A stretch of 8,548 bases of DNA. It comes from DAOTXK01 sp034435395 (GTDB lineage: Bacteria > Chloroflexota > Anaerolineae > Aggregatilineales > Ch27). A program made the position numbers and the translations under genes. Location: assembly GCA_034435395.1 (NCBI GenBank), contig DAOTXK010000438.1, positions 1 to 8,548 of the forward strand, read 5' to 3'. The notes below the pieces were generated by a model that saw only the letters and a list, made by a program, of their open reading frames with translations, did no database searches and was not told where the DNA came from. Positions 1 through 5,090 of this stretch are shown here, one piece after another; position 1 is the first letter of the stretch, and each line of letters starts with the position of its first letter.

Positions 1-645
1 GTCCAACGGCGAGCCGCCAGCGAGCGCCGTGCGCAGCGCCTCCACCGAATAAGTCAGCGGCAAAAGCCGGGCAATAATCTGCAGGCCAGGGGGCAACGAA
101 GCCACCGGCACAAAGATTCCGCCCAGGAACATCATCGGGAAGCGGATGAAGTTGGCCAGCGTCTGCGCCTCGAAGACCTCCCGCACGGCAACGGAGACAA
201 ACGCGCCCAGCGCCGAAAACGCCGTGGCCGAGAGCAGCAGCGCGAACAACAACAGCCACCAGTTGATGCCGCCTGCACCAAATATGACTAACGCCATCGC
301 CAGCACAATAAGGGTCACCGTCAGCCCGAAGACCATGCCCCCCAAAAGCTTGCCGGCGAGCAACGCGGGCAGGCGGATCGGCGCCAGCAGCAGGCGCTCC
401 AGCGAGCCGATCCGCCGCTCGAAGACGATGACGATGGCTTCCATCGAACTGGTGCCGAACAAGATCGTCAGTGCCAGCAGTCCTGGCACAAGCCCCTGCA
501 GATCGCCCGGATTGCGGATGGCGAAGGCCAGGATGAAGGCAAACGGAAACAGAACGCCCCAACTGATGTTGGGCGGCTTAAAATAGTAAGCGCGCAGGTC
601 CTTCAAGCCAATGTAGAACATGCCGCGCAGATCATCGGCCAGCAT
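1..645 (-). CDS. ABC-2 type transporter permease, C-terminus cut by the window edge
   Basis: Read on the minus strand from ATG at 645 to the window edge this gives 215 residues without a stop; the C-terminal end lies outside. The protein begins MLADDLRGMFYIGLKDLRAY and shows about five hydrophobic segments near residues 28-44, 53-75, 100-122, 129-154 and 169-184. Between the second and third is a charged loop (FERRIGSLERLLLAP), typical of ABC-2 permeases of the DrrB/NodJ group. It would form the membrane channel of an exporter powered by the ATPase encoded just upstream. The start codon lies inside the end of the ATPase gene (14-nt overlap), which suggests translational coupling. Family members are commonly near 250 residues, so a few dozen residues are probably missing. 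The substrate cannot be read from the sequence. Confidence 0.9.
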   Translation of the reverse strand, partial: MLADDLRGMFYIGLKDLRAYYFKPPNISWGVLFPFAFILAFAIRNPGDLQGLVPGLLALTILFGTSSMEAIVIVFERRIGSLERLLLAPIRLPALLAGKLLGGMVFGLTVTLIVLAMALVIFGAGGINWWLLLFALLLSATAFSALGAFVSVAVREVFEAQTLANFIRFPMMFLGGIFVPVASLPPGLQIIARLLPLTYSVEALRTALAGGSPLD

Positions 646-1576
646 TGCCACGCCCCCTGCCATCTTTTTCGATCAGCATTGTCTCGGCGCTCAGCCCGGT
701 GAGTCGCACAAATACGTCTTCCAACGTCGGACGGACGGTGTTCACCGCCACCACTGACCGCTCATCCGTTTGTGCCAGCGCGGTGCGGACCGCGTCGGCC
801 ACGTCCTTGCCCCTGACACGCCTGGTCTCCAGGCGGCCATCGGCCCCGGCCAGGGTCACTTCGACGACCGGTGTTTGCGGCACAGTGGATTTCAGCCCGG
901 TTACGGTATCCTGAGCCACGATGCGTCCGTTGACAATCATCGCGACGCGGTCACACAGGCGTTCAGCCTCTTCCAGGTAGTGGGTGGTCAGGAAGATCGT
1001 GATTCCTTCGGCGCGCAGCTCGCCGATCATGGCCCGCAGGTGGCGCGCGCTCATCACGTCCAGCCCGGTTGTCGGCTCGTCCAGGAAGAGCAGGGCGGGT
1101 CGGTGGGCCAGCGCGGCGGCAATCGTCAGCGCCCGCTTCATACCGCGCGACAACCGGGCGAAGGGTGTATCCCGTTTTTCGCCCAGCCGGAAGCGGTCCA
1201 GCAACTCCTCAGCCCGTGCTTTTCGTTCGGCGCGCGGCACGCCGTAGAGCTGCATGGCAAAGATCAGGTTCTCGAAAGCTGACAGTTCATCGTAGAGGTT
1301 GGAGGCTTCCGGCACGACGCCCACGTGTTTTTTGATGCCGGTTATATCGGTGAGCAGGTTCAGACCCAGCACGCGGGCGCTGCCCGCAGTGGGGCGGGTG
1401 AGGCCGGTCAACATGCGGATGGTGGTCGTCTTGCCTGCCCCGTTCGGTCCCAGAAAGCCAAAGACCTCACCGCTGCGCACGGCCAGGTCGATCCCATCGA
1501 CCGCGCACACGGGAGGTTTCCCCCTTGCAGTTGGGTAAAGCTTGGTCAATCCAGCGGTCTCAATGATGACGCTCAT
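632..1576 (-). CDS. ABC transporter ATP-binding protein (DrrA/CcmA-like)
   Basis: This 314-residue protein is the nucleotide-binding subunit of an ABC-2 exporter. Visible motifs: Walker A GPNGAGKTT at residues 43-51, a Q-loop region near 88-92 with Glu (VVPE) where many ABC ATPases carry Gln, a degenerate signature LSRGMKRAL at 142-150 in place of LSGGQ, Walker B ALLFLDEP at 161-168, a D-loop (GLD) at 171-173, and the switch histidine H199 in LTTHYLEEAERLCD. A C-terminal domain of about 85 residues (230-314), ending in the LEDVFVRLTG motif, matches the extra tail of drug- and polysaccharide-type ABC-2 ATPases. The gene starts inside the end of the deacetylase gene (17-nt overlap) and ends inside the start of the permease gene, so the three are almost certainly one operon. 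ATPase function is secure; the exported substrate is unknown. Confidence 0.95.
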   Translation of the reverse strand: MSVIIETAGLTKLYPTARGKPPVCAVDGIDLAVRSGEVFGFLGPNGAGKTTTIRMLTGLTRPTAGSARVLGLNLLTDITGIKKHVGVVPEASNLYDELSAFENLIFAMQLYGVPRAERKARAEELLDRFRLGEKRDTPFARLSRGMKRALTIAAALAHRPALLFLDEPTTGLDVMSARHLRAMIGELRAEGITIFLTTHYLEEAERLCDRVAMIVNGRIVAQDTVTGLKSTVPQTPVVEVTLAGADGRLETRRVRGKDVADAVRTALAQTDERSVVAVNTVRPTLEDVFVRLTGLSAETMLIEKDGRGRGNAGR

Positions 1577-2288
1577 AAATCATTCTCCACAGCAGGTCCC
1601 GCTCTGGCCGGCGTAAGGCCGTCCGCACAAAATACTCGATCCCGAAGAACTGCCGCTGTTCCTCAACGGAAGCCCGCATCAGCGGCGACGCGCTTAGCTG
1701 GGTGGCGTGGCAATGGATGGCGGCGCGTTTGCTCTCCCACACCGGCGTGATGTCTACAGCCAGGGTGATCGCTTCGTCAGGCACGGGCTGCATTCCCTTC
1801 AGGCCGAAGTGCTCCGCCACGCTTTGGGGCAGCGCCAGGGTATAGCATGCCGCAACCACATCGGCGCGCGTGAAGGCTGTTGCCGCACAGCGCCCAATGG
1901 CGATATGGTCGGGGTGGCCCGATAACCCATCCGGGCCAAAGGTGAGCATGACATGCGGGCGCAGCTGGCGGGTGGCGTCAAGAATGCGTGCCACAAGCTC
2001 GCCGGAGTCGACTTCGCTCAGGTGTCCATCCTGGTAGCCCCACAGATAGGGTGGCTCGATGCCCAGCGCATCGCAGGCGCAGCGCAGCTCTTTCTCGCGC
2101 CGGGCGGGAAGTTCACCAGGGCTGCACAGCGGCGGGTCGCCACACGAGCCGTTTTCACCACGGGTGGCCGTCACGACCTGGACCTGAACCCCCTGACGCG
2201 ACAGCAGGGCCAGCGTTCCCCCGCAGCGGAAGGTTTCGTCGTCTGGATGGGCGAAGACGGCCAGCAGCCGCCACCGAGCCAGTTTCAT
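1560..2288 (-). CDS. PIG-L/LmbE family zinc-dependent deacetylase
   Basis: The 242-residue protein carries the family's metal site: AHPDDE at residues 13-18 (H14 and D17 as zinc ligands, D16 as likely catalytic base) and the distal GHPDH motif at 124-128 (H128 as third ligand). Length fits the family. Members remove N-acetyl groups from sugar conjugates, for example GlcNAc-inositol precursors of mycothiol, GlcNAc-malate precursors of bacillithiol, or antibiotic intermediates; which applies here cannot be decided. It is the first gene of a minus-strand operon with an ABC-2 exporter, so a sugar-containing lipid or small molecule that is deacetylated and then exported is one possibility (inference). 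The ATG at 2288 has a modest AGGTG about 7 nt upstream. A palindrome shared with the ArsR gene lies about 105 nt upstream and could place the operon under that repressor. Confidence 0.92.
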   Translation of the reverse strand: MKLARWRLLAVFAHPDDETFRCGGTLALLSRQGVQVQVVTATRGENGSCGDPPLCSPGELPARREKELRCACDALGIEPPYLWGYQDGHLSEVDSGELVARILDATRQLRPHVMLTFGPDGLSGHPDHIAIGRCAATAFTRADVVAACYTLALPQSVAEHFGLKGMQPVPDEAITLAVDITPVWESKRAAIHCHATQLSASPLMRASVEEQRQFFGIEYFVRTALRRPERDLLWRMIYERHH

Positions 2289-2392
2289 CTCTTCACACCT
2301 GCCAAACGCTCATGAAACCATAACCGCAGGCCCAGCCTGCCAACCTGTGCGAGTGGCGTAAAGACCGCCGATGGTCACAGGTTCCCCTCTCG

Positions 2393-2426
2393 CATTCGGT
2401 TTTCTGAATGCGTCAGGGTATTTAAA
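2393..2426 (-). promoter_or_regulatory. Candidate ArsR operator and weak promoter for the PIG-L/ABC operon
   Basis: CATTC (2393-2397), 8 nt, GAATG (2406-2410); the arms extend to CGCATTC/GAATGCG at 2391-2412. Read on the minus strand it is CATTCAGAAAACCGAATG, differing from the site before the ArsR gene at two of 18 positions. An AT-rich TTTAAAT (2427-2421) lies just upstream on the minus strand and could be a poor -10; no clear -35 is seen. The same bases could fold as a 9-bp hairpin with a TTTT loop, but no U-tract follows on either strand, so an operator is the better reading. The 203-nt stretch 2289-2491 holds no gene. Confidence 0.6.
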
Positions 2427-2447
2427 TGCCTCGACAAGCATGAGGCA
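2427..2447. repeat. Short inverted repeat downstream of the ArsR gene
   Basis: TGCCTC (2427-2432) and GAGGCA (2442-2447) form a 6-bp stem with a 9-nt loop. On the minus strand the stem is followed by TTTAAATA, so it could act as a weak terminator for the ArsR transcript, which ends at 2492. The tract is not a true U-run, so this is tentative. Confidence 0.3.
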
Positions 2448-2491
2448 GCAAGTTGTCCGGCGGACGGCTCCCTGGGCATTCGCCGGCCAGG

Positions 2492-2836
2492 TCAGGCGTA
2501 TGACATATCCTCCACAGGGGCGCAGCGTGGGCAGGGACAGTTGTCAAGCGGCAATGGCGCGCCGCCACTTGTGGGGCCCAGCGCGGCCTCCAGCAGTTTA
2601 AGGAGCTTATCATCGACAATCCAGTAAAAAACCTGCCGTCCATCCTTCCGCGAATCGATCAGGCCCATTTCACGCAAGATCATCAACTGCTGGGAAACGT
2701 AGGCCTGACGCTTGCCTGTGTCCGTCTCCATATGGCACACACAGGCTTCTCCCCGTCGTAACATGTCGAGAATTCTCAGCCGGACCGGGTGTGCCAGCGC
2801 TTTAAAATACATCGCGTGCGCCTGGTAAGTGTCCAT
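2492..2836 (-). CDS. ArsR/SmtB family transcriptional repressor (copy 1)
   Basis: This 114-residue winged-helix protein starts MDTYQAHAMYFKALAHPVRL, the usual ArsR-family opening. It carries the ACVCHM element (C32, C34, plus H35) at the helix where ArsR proteins bind As(III), Sb(III) or soft metals. The recognition helix is around QAYVSQQLMILREMGL (residues 45-59) and the wing is RKDGRQVFYWI (63-73). Unusually, the tail holds a second cluster, CPCPRC (C100, C102, C105), that could add a metal or redox site. It is probably autoregulated: a CATTC-N8-GAATG palindrome lies 9-26 nt upstream of the ATG, directly after a TATATT -10 box. GGAAGGG, 3 nt before the ATG, is the ribosome site. The inducer is not known; arsenite-like oxyanions, soft metals or thiol oxidation are all plausible. 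Confidence 0.92.
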   Translation of the reverse strand: MDTYQAHAMYFKALAHPVRLRILDMLRRGEACVCHMETDTGKRQAYVSQQLMILREMGLIDSRKDGRQVFYWIVDDKLLKLLEAALGPTSGGAPLPLDNCPCPRCAPVEDMSYA

Positions 2837-2844
2837 AGCCCTTC

Positions 2845-2869
2845 CATTCGATTTTCAGAATGTAATATA
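2845..2869 (-). promoter_or_regulatory. Promoter -10 box and palindromic operator of ArsR copy 1
   Basis: On the minus strand TATATT (2869-2864) is followed after one nt by CATTC (2862-2858), 8 nt, then GAATG (2849-2845). The operator therefore covers the expected transcription start and lies 9-26 nt from the start codon, ideal for autorepression. No good -35 is visible at 17 nt, so the promoter may be weak or use another sigma factor. Confidence 0.7.
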
Positions 2870-3050
2870 GTTGCCATTCCAGCCGGCGAACACCGCACAA
2901 TGTCACTGATTCCACATGATATTCGCTGCGAAAAGCCACCACCCCTCAACTGGATGGCCTTCTCAGGGGGCAAAACCGACTTTTATCATGATGATGGATG
3001 TCATCCTCACTACCCGATGATTGGCACTGAATACGGAGTGTTGCGTGACG
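2870..3050. other. Intergenic region between divergent ArsR and Cys-rich cluster promoters
   Basis: No convincing coding sequence is seen on either strand. Small symmetric elements are present: GGATG-T-CATCC at 2996-3006 and ATCATGAT near 2986. They lie about 45-65 nt upstream of the plus-strand -10 at 3051 and could bind another regulator, though such short repeats also arise by chance. Confidence 0.4.
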
Positions 3051-3076
3051 TATGATACATTCAATGTAATGAATGT
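3051..3076 (+). promoter_or_regulatory. Promoter -10 box and palindromic operator of the Cys-rich cluster
   Basis: TATGAT (3051-3056; 5 of 6 matches to TATAAT) is followed after one nt by CATTC (3058-3062), 8 nt, GAATG (3071-3075). The arms extend to ACATTCA/TGAATGT at 3057-3076. The arrangement is the same as at the ArsR copy 1 promoter in the other orientation, which supports one repressor acting on both. No clear -35 is seen at 17 nt. Confidence 0.68.
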
Positions 3077-3276
3077 GCGTTTTTGGCGGAACGTCTGTCG
3101 GTGGTGGGAAAGAAAATCTGAGTGTAGCGATAATAACGTGCGGCACAGCGGCAAAACCATGCGGCTAACCGGGAGGGTGCGTCGCTGCGCGCACATGCCG
3201 CGCGCACCGTTCGGCGCACGAATACAGCTTGATAGCCAACTCCGTTATCGGAGACTGTGGATGGAGAGGAAGTCAG
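3077..3276 (+). other. Long untranslated leader with two hairpins
   Basis: If transcription starts within the operator, the message has a leader of about 200 nt. It contains a GC-rich hairpin, TGCGCGC (3186-3192), 7-nt loop, GCGCGCA (3200-3206). A second hairpin, CTCCG-TTAT-CGGAG (3240-3253), ends just before the ribosome site GGAGAGGA at 3263-3270. Reading frames here give low-complexity Arg/Trp-rich peptides with no family resemblance, so I see no gene. I recognise no known riboswitch class. Confidence 0.4.
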
Positions 3277-3570
3277 ATGAGTGGGATGCCATTTGGCGGC
3301 GGTTGTTGCCCATCTGGCGATGGTGAGGTGACCTATCTCAAGATCGGGGCGCGTGGCATCGTCATCGGGATGGCGGGCCTGGAGAAGGTATTCCAGCAGC
3401 TGTACAGCCTGGATCGCCACCCCGACGAGGCGACAGACGCCGAACTGGTCGAGATGGCGCGAAAGTTTAATTACATCCCCAACCGTGCCGCTATCGAAGC
3501 TGATTATGCGGCTGCGTTGCGCGAGGCGTATATTCGCTTCTATGGCCGACAGCTTGTGAGGCGTAATTAA
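3277..3570 (+). CDS. Small conserved-looking CC-motif protein, function unknown
   Basis: A 97-residue protein begins MSGMPFGGGCCPSGDG. The frame is open from 3229, but ATG 3277 is preferred because GGAGAGGA sits 6 nt upstream. A vicinal cysteine pair (C10, C11) in a Gly-rich N-terminus could bind a soft metal or metalloid or form a disulfide. The rest looks like an alpha/beta fold: a strand-rich part (TYLKIGARGIVIGMAGLEKV), then a helical part with a YIPNRAAIEADYAAALREAY stretch. I have an impression of similar small proteins beside ArsR, Fe-S and thioredoxin genes in anaerobes, but cannot name the family. It is the first gene after the operator-bearing promoter at 3051-3076, so it probably leads the transcript. 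A role in metal(loid) binding or redox sensing is inference only. Confidence 0.75.
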   Translation: MSGMPFGGGCCPSGDGEVTYLKIGARGIVIGMAGLEKVFQQLYSLDRHPDEATDAELVEMARKFNYIPNRAAIEADYAAALREAYIRFYGRQLVRRN

Positions 3571-3586
3571 GACGCGCTGCGAACCC

Positions 3587-3604
3587 CTGGCAGGTTACTG
3601 CCGG
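3587..3604 (+). terminator. Possible weak attenuator or terminator hairpin
   Basis: CTGGCAG (3587-3593), loop GTTA, CTGCCGG (3598-3604) gives a 7-bp stem with one G-U pair, followed by TCGTTTG, a poor U-tract. It lies in the 98-nt gap between the CC-motif gene and the zinc-ribbon gene and may partly end transcription or mark a processing site. Weak evidence. Confidence 0.3.
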
Positions 3605-3668
3605 TCGTTTGCAGGTCGCTGAACCGCTGGCTGGCGAGCTGGCGCAGGGAAGTTGAAGAGGGCCTAAG

Positions 3669-3875
3669 ATGCCGATCTATACCTACATTTGCGAAGCGTG
3701 TGACACCCGGTTTGAGGCTTTCGCCTCGATCAAGAAAAAAGAGTCCGGTTGGCAGCCCCAGTGTCCCCGGTGTGGCAGCCCGCAATCGCGGCAGGTGTTC
3801 ACGGCGGTGTCGGTGATCGCCAGTCCGCGCGCGGCTTCACCCGCCGGGGGATGCTGTTCGCCCAGGCGACAGTGA
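3669..3875 (+). CDS. FmdB-family zinc ribbon protein
   Basis: This 68-residue protein opens MPIYTYICEACDTRFEAF, the hallmark start of the FmdB-type zinc ribbon (consensus-like MPxYxYxCxxCxxxFE). Two zinc knuckles are complete: C8/C11 and C32/C35 (CPRCG). The tail after about residue 50 is low complexity (Ala, Ser, Pro, Gly) and ends GGCCSPRRQ, adding a vicinal Cys pair (C62, C63). Family members are often annotated as putative regulators, but their biochemical role is not settled. AGAGGG about 8 nt before the ATG is a good ribosome site. It lies 98 nt after the CC-motif gene and 69 nt before ArsR copy 2, in the same orientation. The C-terminal CC echoes the N-terminal CC of the preceding protein. 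Confidence 0.85.
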   Translation: MPIYTYICEACDTRFEAFASIKKKESGWQPQCPRCGSPQSRQVFTAVSVIASPRAASPAGGCCSPRRQ

Positions 3876-3888
3876 GGACGAGTCCATT

Positions 3889-3919
3889 GGCACCAGTGCC
3901 TGGTAGGGATTCTTCCAGG
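3889..3919. promoter_or_regulatory. Overlapping inverted repeats upstream of ArsR copy 2
   Basis: GGCAC-CA-GTGCC (3889-3900) overlaps CCTGG (3899-3903)-N11-CCAGG (3915-3919). They lie 26-56 nt upstream of the ArsR copy 2 start. They do not match the CATTC-N8-GAATG palindrome, so if they are an operator it is a different one, possibly for copy 2 itself. No clear -10 box is seen. Confidence 0.35.
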
Positions 3920-3944
3920 TAAGCCATGGTTTAAGGAACTGGCG

Positions 3945-4265
3945 ATGGAGTGCCAATACGAAAACCAGACGAAGCTATTCAAAGCGCTGGCTCATCCGGT
4001 CAGGCTGCAAATCCTGGAAATTCTGAGCAACGAGCCTGCCTGCGTGTGTGATCTGGTGCAACAAACCGGTTGTCGCCAGCCTTATGTGTCTCAGCAGTTG
4101 ATCGTTTTGCGGGAAGCCGGTCTGGTGGCGACCCGACGCGAGGGCCTTAACATCCGCTATCGCCTGACCTGTCCTGATTTGCTGGTCTCATTGCTGAGAG
4201 ATGGGGCCATTCTGCTCGGCGCGGTTGGGTATCCATGGCCGGATGATACGATACCTGGAGAGTGA
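3945..4265 (+). CDS. ArsR/SmtB family transcriptional repressor (copy 2)
   Basis: A 106-residue winged-helix repressor with the opening TKLFKALAHPVRLQILEIL. It has the ACVCDL metal motif (C33, C35), an extra C43 in QQTGCRQPYVSQQL, the recognition helix YVSQQLIVLREAGL (47-60) and the wing RREGLNIRYRL (64-74). It shares the ALAHPVRL, ACVC and YVSQQL blocks with copy 1 but lacks that protein's CPCPRC tail; its only other cysteine beyond residue 43 is C76. AAGGA (3933-3937), 7 nt before the ATG, sets the start. Its stop is 2 nt before the preferred start of the Fe-S gene, so the two are translationally linked. It probably senses a thiophilic metal(loid) or redox signal and may regulate the four-gene tail of this cluster; target and inducer are inferred. 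Confidence 0.92.
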   Translation: MECQYENQTKLFKALAHPVRLQILEILSNEPACVCDLVQQTGCRQPYVSQQLIVLREAGLVATRREGLNIRYRLTCPDLLVSLLRDGAILLGAVGYPWPDDTIPGE

Positions 4266-4270
4266 CGATG
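4257..4270 (+). promoter_or_regulatory. Ribosome site deciding the Fe-S protein start
   Basis: GGAG at 4257-4260 is 7 nt before ATG 4268. The in-frame GTG at 4262, which overlaps the ArsR stop as GTGA, is only 1 nt from it and is less likely the start. A nearly identical junction (GGAGAG then TGACGATG, one base longer) precedes the thioredoxin-like gene. Confidence 0.6.
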
Positions 4271-4804
4271 TTGATCGAGCACTACGACCTGGAGGTCTTC
4301 ACCCCACCGTGCGAGCCGGGGGCTGAACGGTTCGCCGCCACCGCCCGGCTGACCACCGATATTTCGGCGGTCCTGCCTTATCTTAATGCCACGCTGCGAG
4401 GGGCTGTTTACCACCCCGCGGCTCAGGCCCTGACGTGGAAAAAAGGTGGACACAACATCGCCTTCCATGCCTATGAAATCTCGACCAGCGATGTGGAAGA
4501 CCGCGAAGCGGCAGTGAAAGAGGTTGAGGGCTTGATTGCCCTGGTCAACCGCACGTGGGCGCGGAAGGACGAGATCACGCCTGACCATGAGACTCACCAC
4601 CGTCCCACGCCGATGGCCGTATATCAGTTGCTGCCGCAGACCAACTGTCAGCAGTGTGGACAGCCCACCTGTTTTACCTTCGCCCTGAAGCTGGTGGCAT
4701 CCCAGGTCAAGCTCGATCAGTGCCCGCCGTTGTTTGAGCCGGAAAATGCTGACCGACTGGCCACGCTCCGCACGCTGGTTATTGATGCGCCGGCGATTGG
4801 CTGA
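4268..4804 (+). CDS. (Fe-S)-binding protein with corrinoid-protein-type 4Fe-4S motif
   Basis: The 178-residue product (from ATG 4268) has a C-terminal cluster motif C127-x2-C130-x4-C135-x16-C152 (TNCQQCGQPTCFTFALKLVA...QCPPL). This is the pattern of the small 4Fe-4S domain in the corrinoid iron-sulfur protein of CO dehydrogenase/acetyl-CoA synthase and in RnfB-type proteins. The N-terminal part (CEPGAERFAATARL, DISAVLPYLNATLRGAVY) resembles standalone Fe-S proteins that I recall beside ArsR and thioredoxin genes in anaerobes; their function is not established. A further Cys, C15, lies in the TPPCEPG motif. No membrane segment or signal peptide is seen, so it is cytoplasmic. It likely transfers electrons or senses redox state with the co-encoded thioredoxin-like protein. 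The family call is firm; the role is inference. Confidence 0.88.
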   Translation: MLIEHYDLEVFTPPCEPGAERFAATARLTTDISAVLPYLNATLRGAVYHPAAQALTWKKGGHNIAFHAYEISTSDVEDREAAVKEVEGLIALVNRTWARKDEITPDHETHHRPTPMAVYQLLPQTNCQQCGQPTCFTFALKLVASQVKLDQCPPLFEPENADRLATLRTLVIDAPAIG

Positions 4805-4821
4805 AAAGGACAAGTATCCGA

Positions 4822-5085
4822 ATGGACAAATCGAACCAGAACCCTGCCACTGAGACCGAAGGACCCGATGCCCCTCCGCCCATGTGTGCCTGTGTCCAGG
4901 ACCCGTTCGCCGTGTTGCCGCCAGAGCTTCGTCCTAAAGTGGAGCCGAAAAAAGGCGGTCTGCGTAAGGCGACCTGCCCTGGTTGTGGGTTAACCTACTG
5001 GACGAATCGCGCCACCGACCTCTGCATCGATTGTGAGAAGAAGGGGATACAGCTTCCCCCGACGGATGCCGTCACGGAGAGTTGA
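4822..5085 (+). CDS. Small CxC plus zinc-ribbon protein, function unknown
   Basis: An 87-residue soluble protein that I do not recognise as a named family. The first 20 residues are polar and Pro/Glu-rich, followed by PPPMCACVQDPF with a CxC pair (C22, C24). A zinc-ribbon-like core follows: CPGC (C52, C55) and CIDC (C68, C71) spaced as a four-Cys site. The CxC recalls the CVC metal site of the ArsR proteins, hinting that both bind the same soft metal (inference). An AAAGGA about 12 nt before the ATG is a weak ribosome site. It follows the Fe-S gene by 17 nt, and the thioredoxin-like gene starts 2 nt after its stop, so it is part of the same operon. Confidence 0.82.
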   Translation: MDKSNQNPATETEGPDAPPPMCACVQDPFAVLPPELRPKVEPKKGGLRKATCPGCGLTYWTNRATDLCIDCEKKGIQLPPTDAVTES

Positions 5086-5090
5086 CGATG
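5076..5090 (+). promoter_or_regulatory. Ribosome site deciding the thioredoxin-like start
   Basis: GGAG at 5076-5079 is 8 nt before ATG 5088. A TTG at 5082 is in frame but too close to the site. The stop of the preceding gene (TGA 5083-5085) lies between the site and the start, the usual coupled arrangement. Confidence 0.55.

Noticed and set aside
146..586. 146-codon plus-strand open frame
   Set aside because: It is antisense to the ABC-2 permease, whose minus-strand translation has clear membrane segments and family motifs; the plus product is low-complexity Ser/Ala/Asn-rich.
2391..2412. Hairpin CGCATTCGG-TTTT-CTGAATGCG as an intrinsic terminator
   Set aside because: No U-tract follows on either strand, and the sequence is nearly identical to the palindrome at the ArsR promoter, so an operator explains it better.
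3021..3326. 101-codon plus-strand open frame in the leader
   Set aside because: Arg/Trp-rich product, overlaps the operator and the start of the CC-motif gene in another frame, and has no good ribosome site.
4157..4813. 218-codon minus-strand open frame
   Set aside because: It is opposite the Fe-S protein gene, which has a conserved four-Cys motif and good ribosome site; the antisense product resembles nothing.
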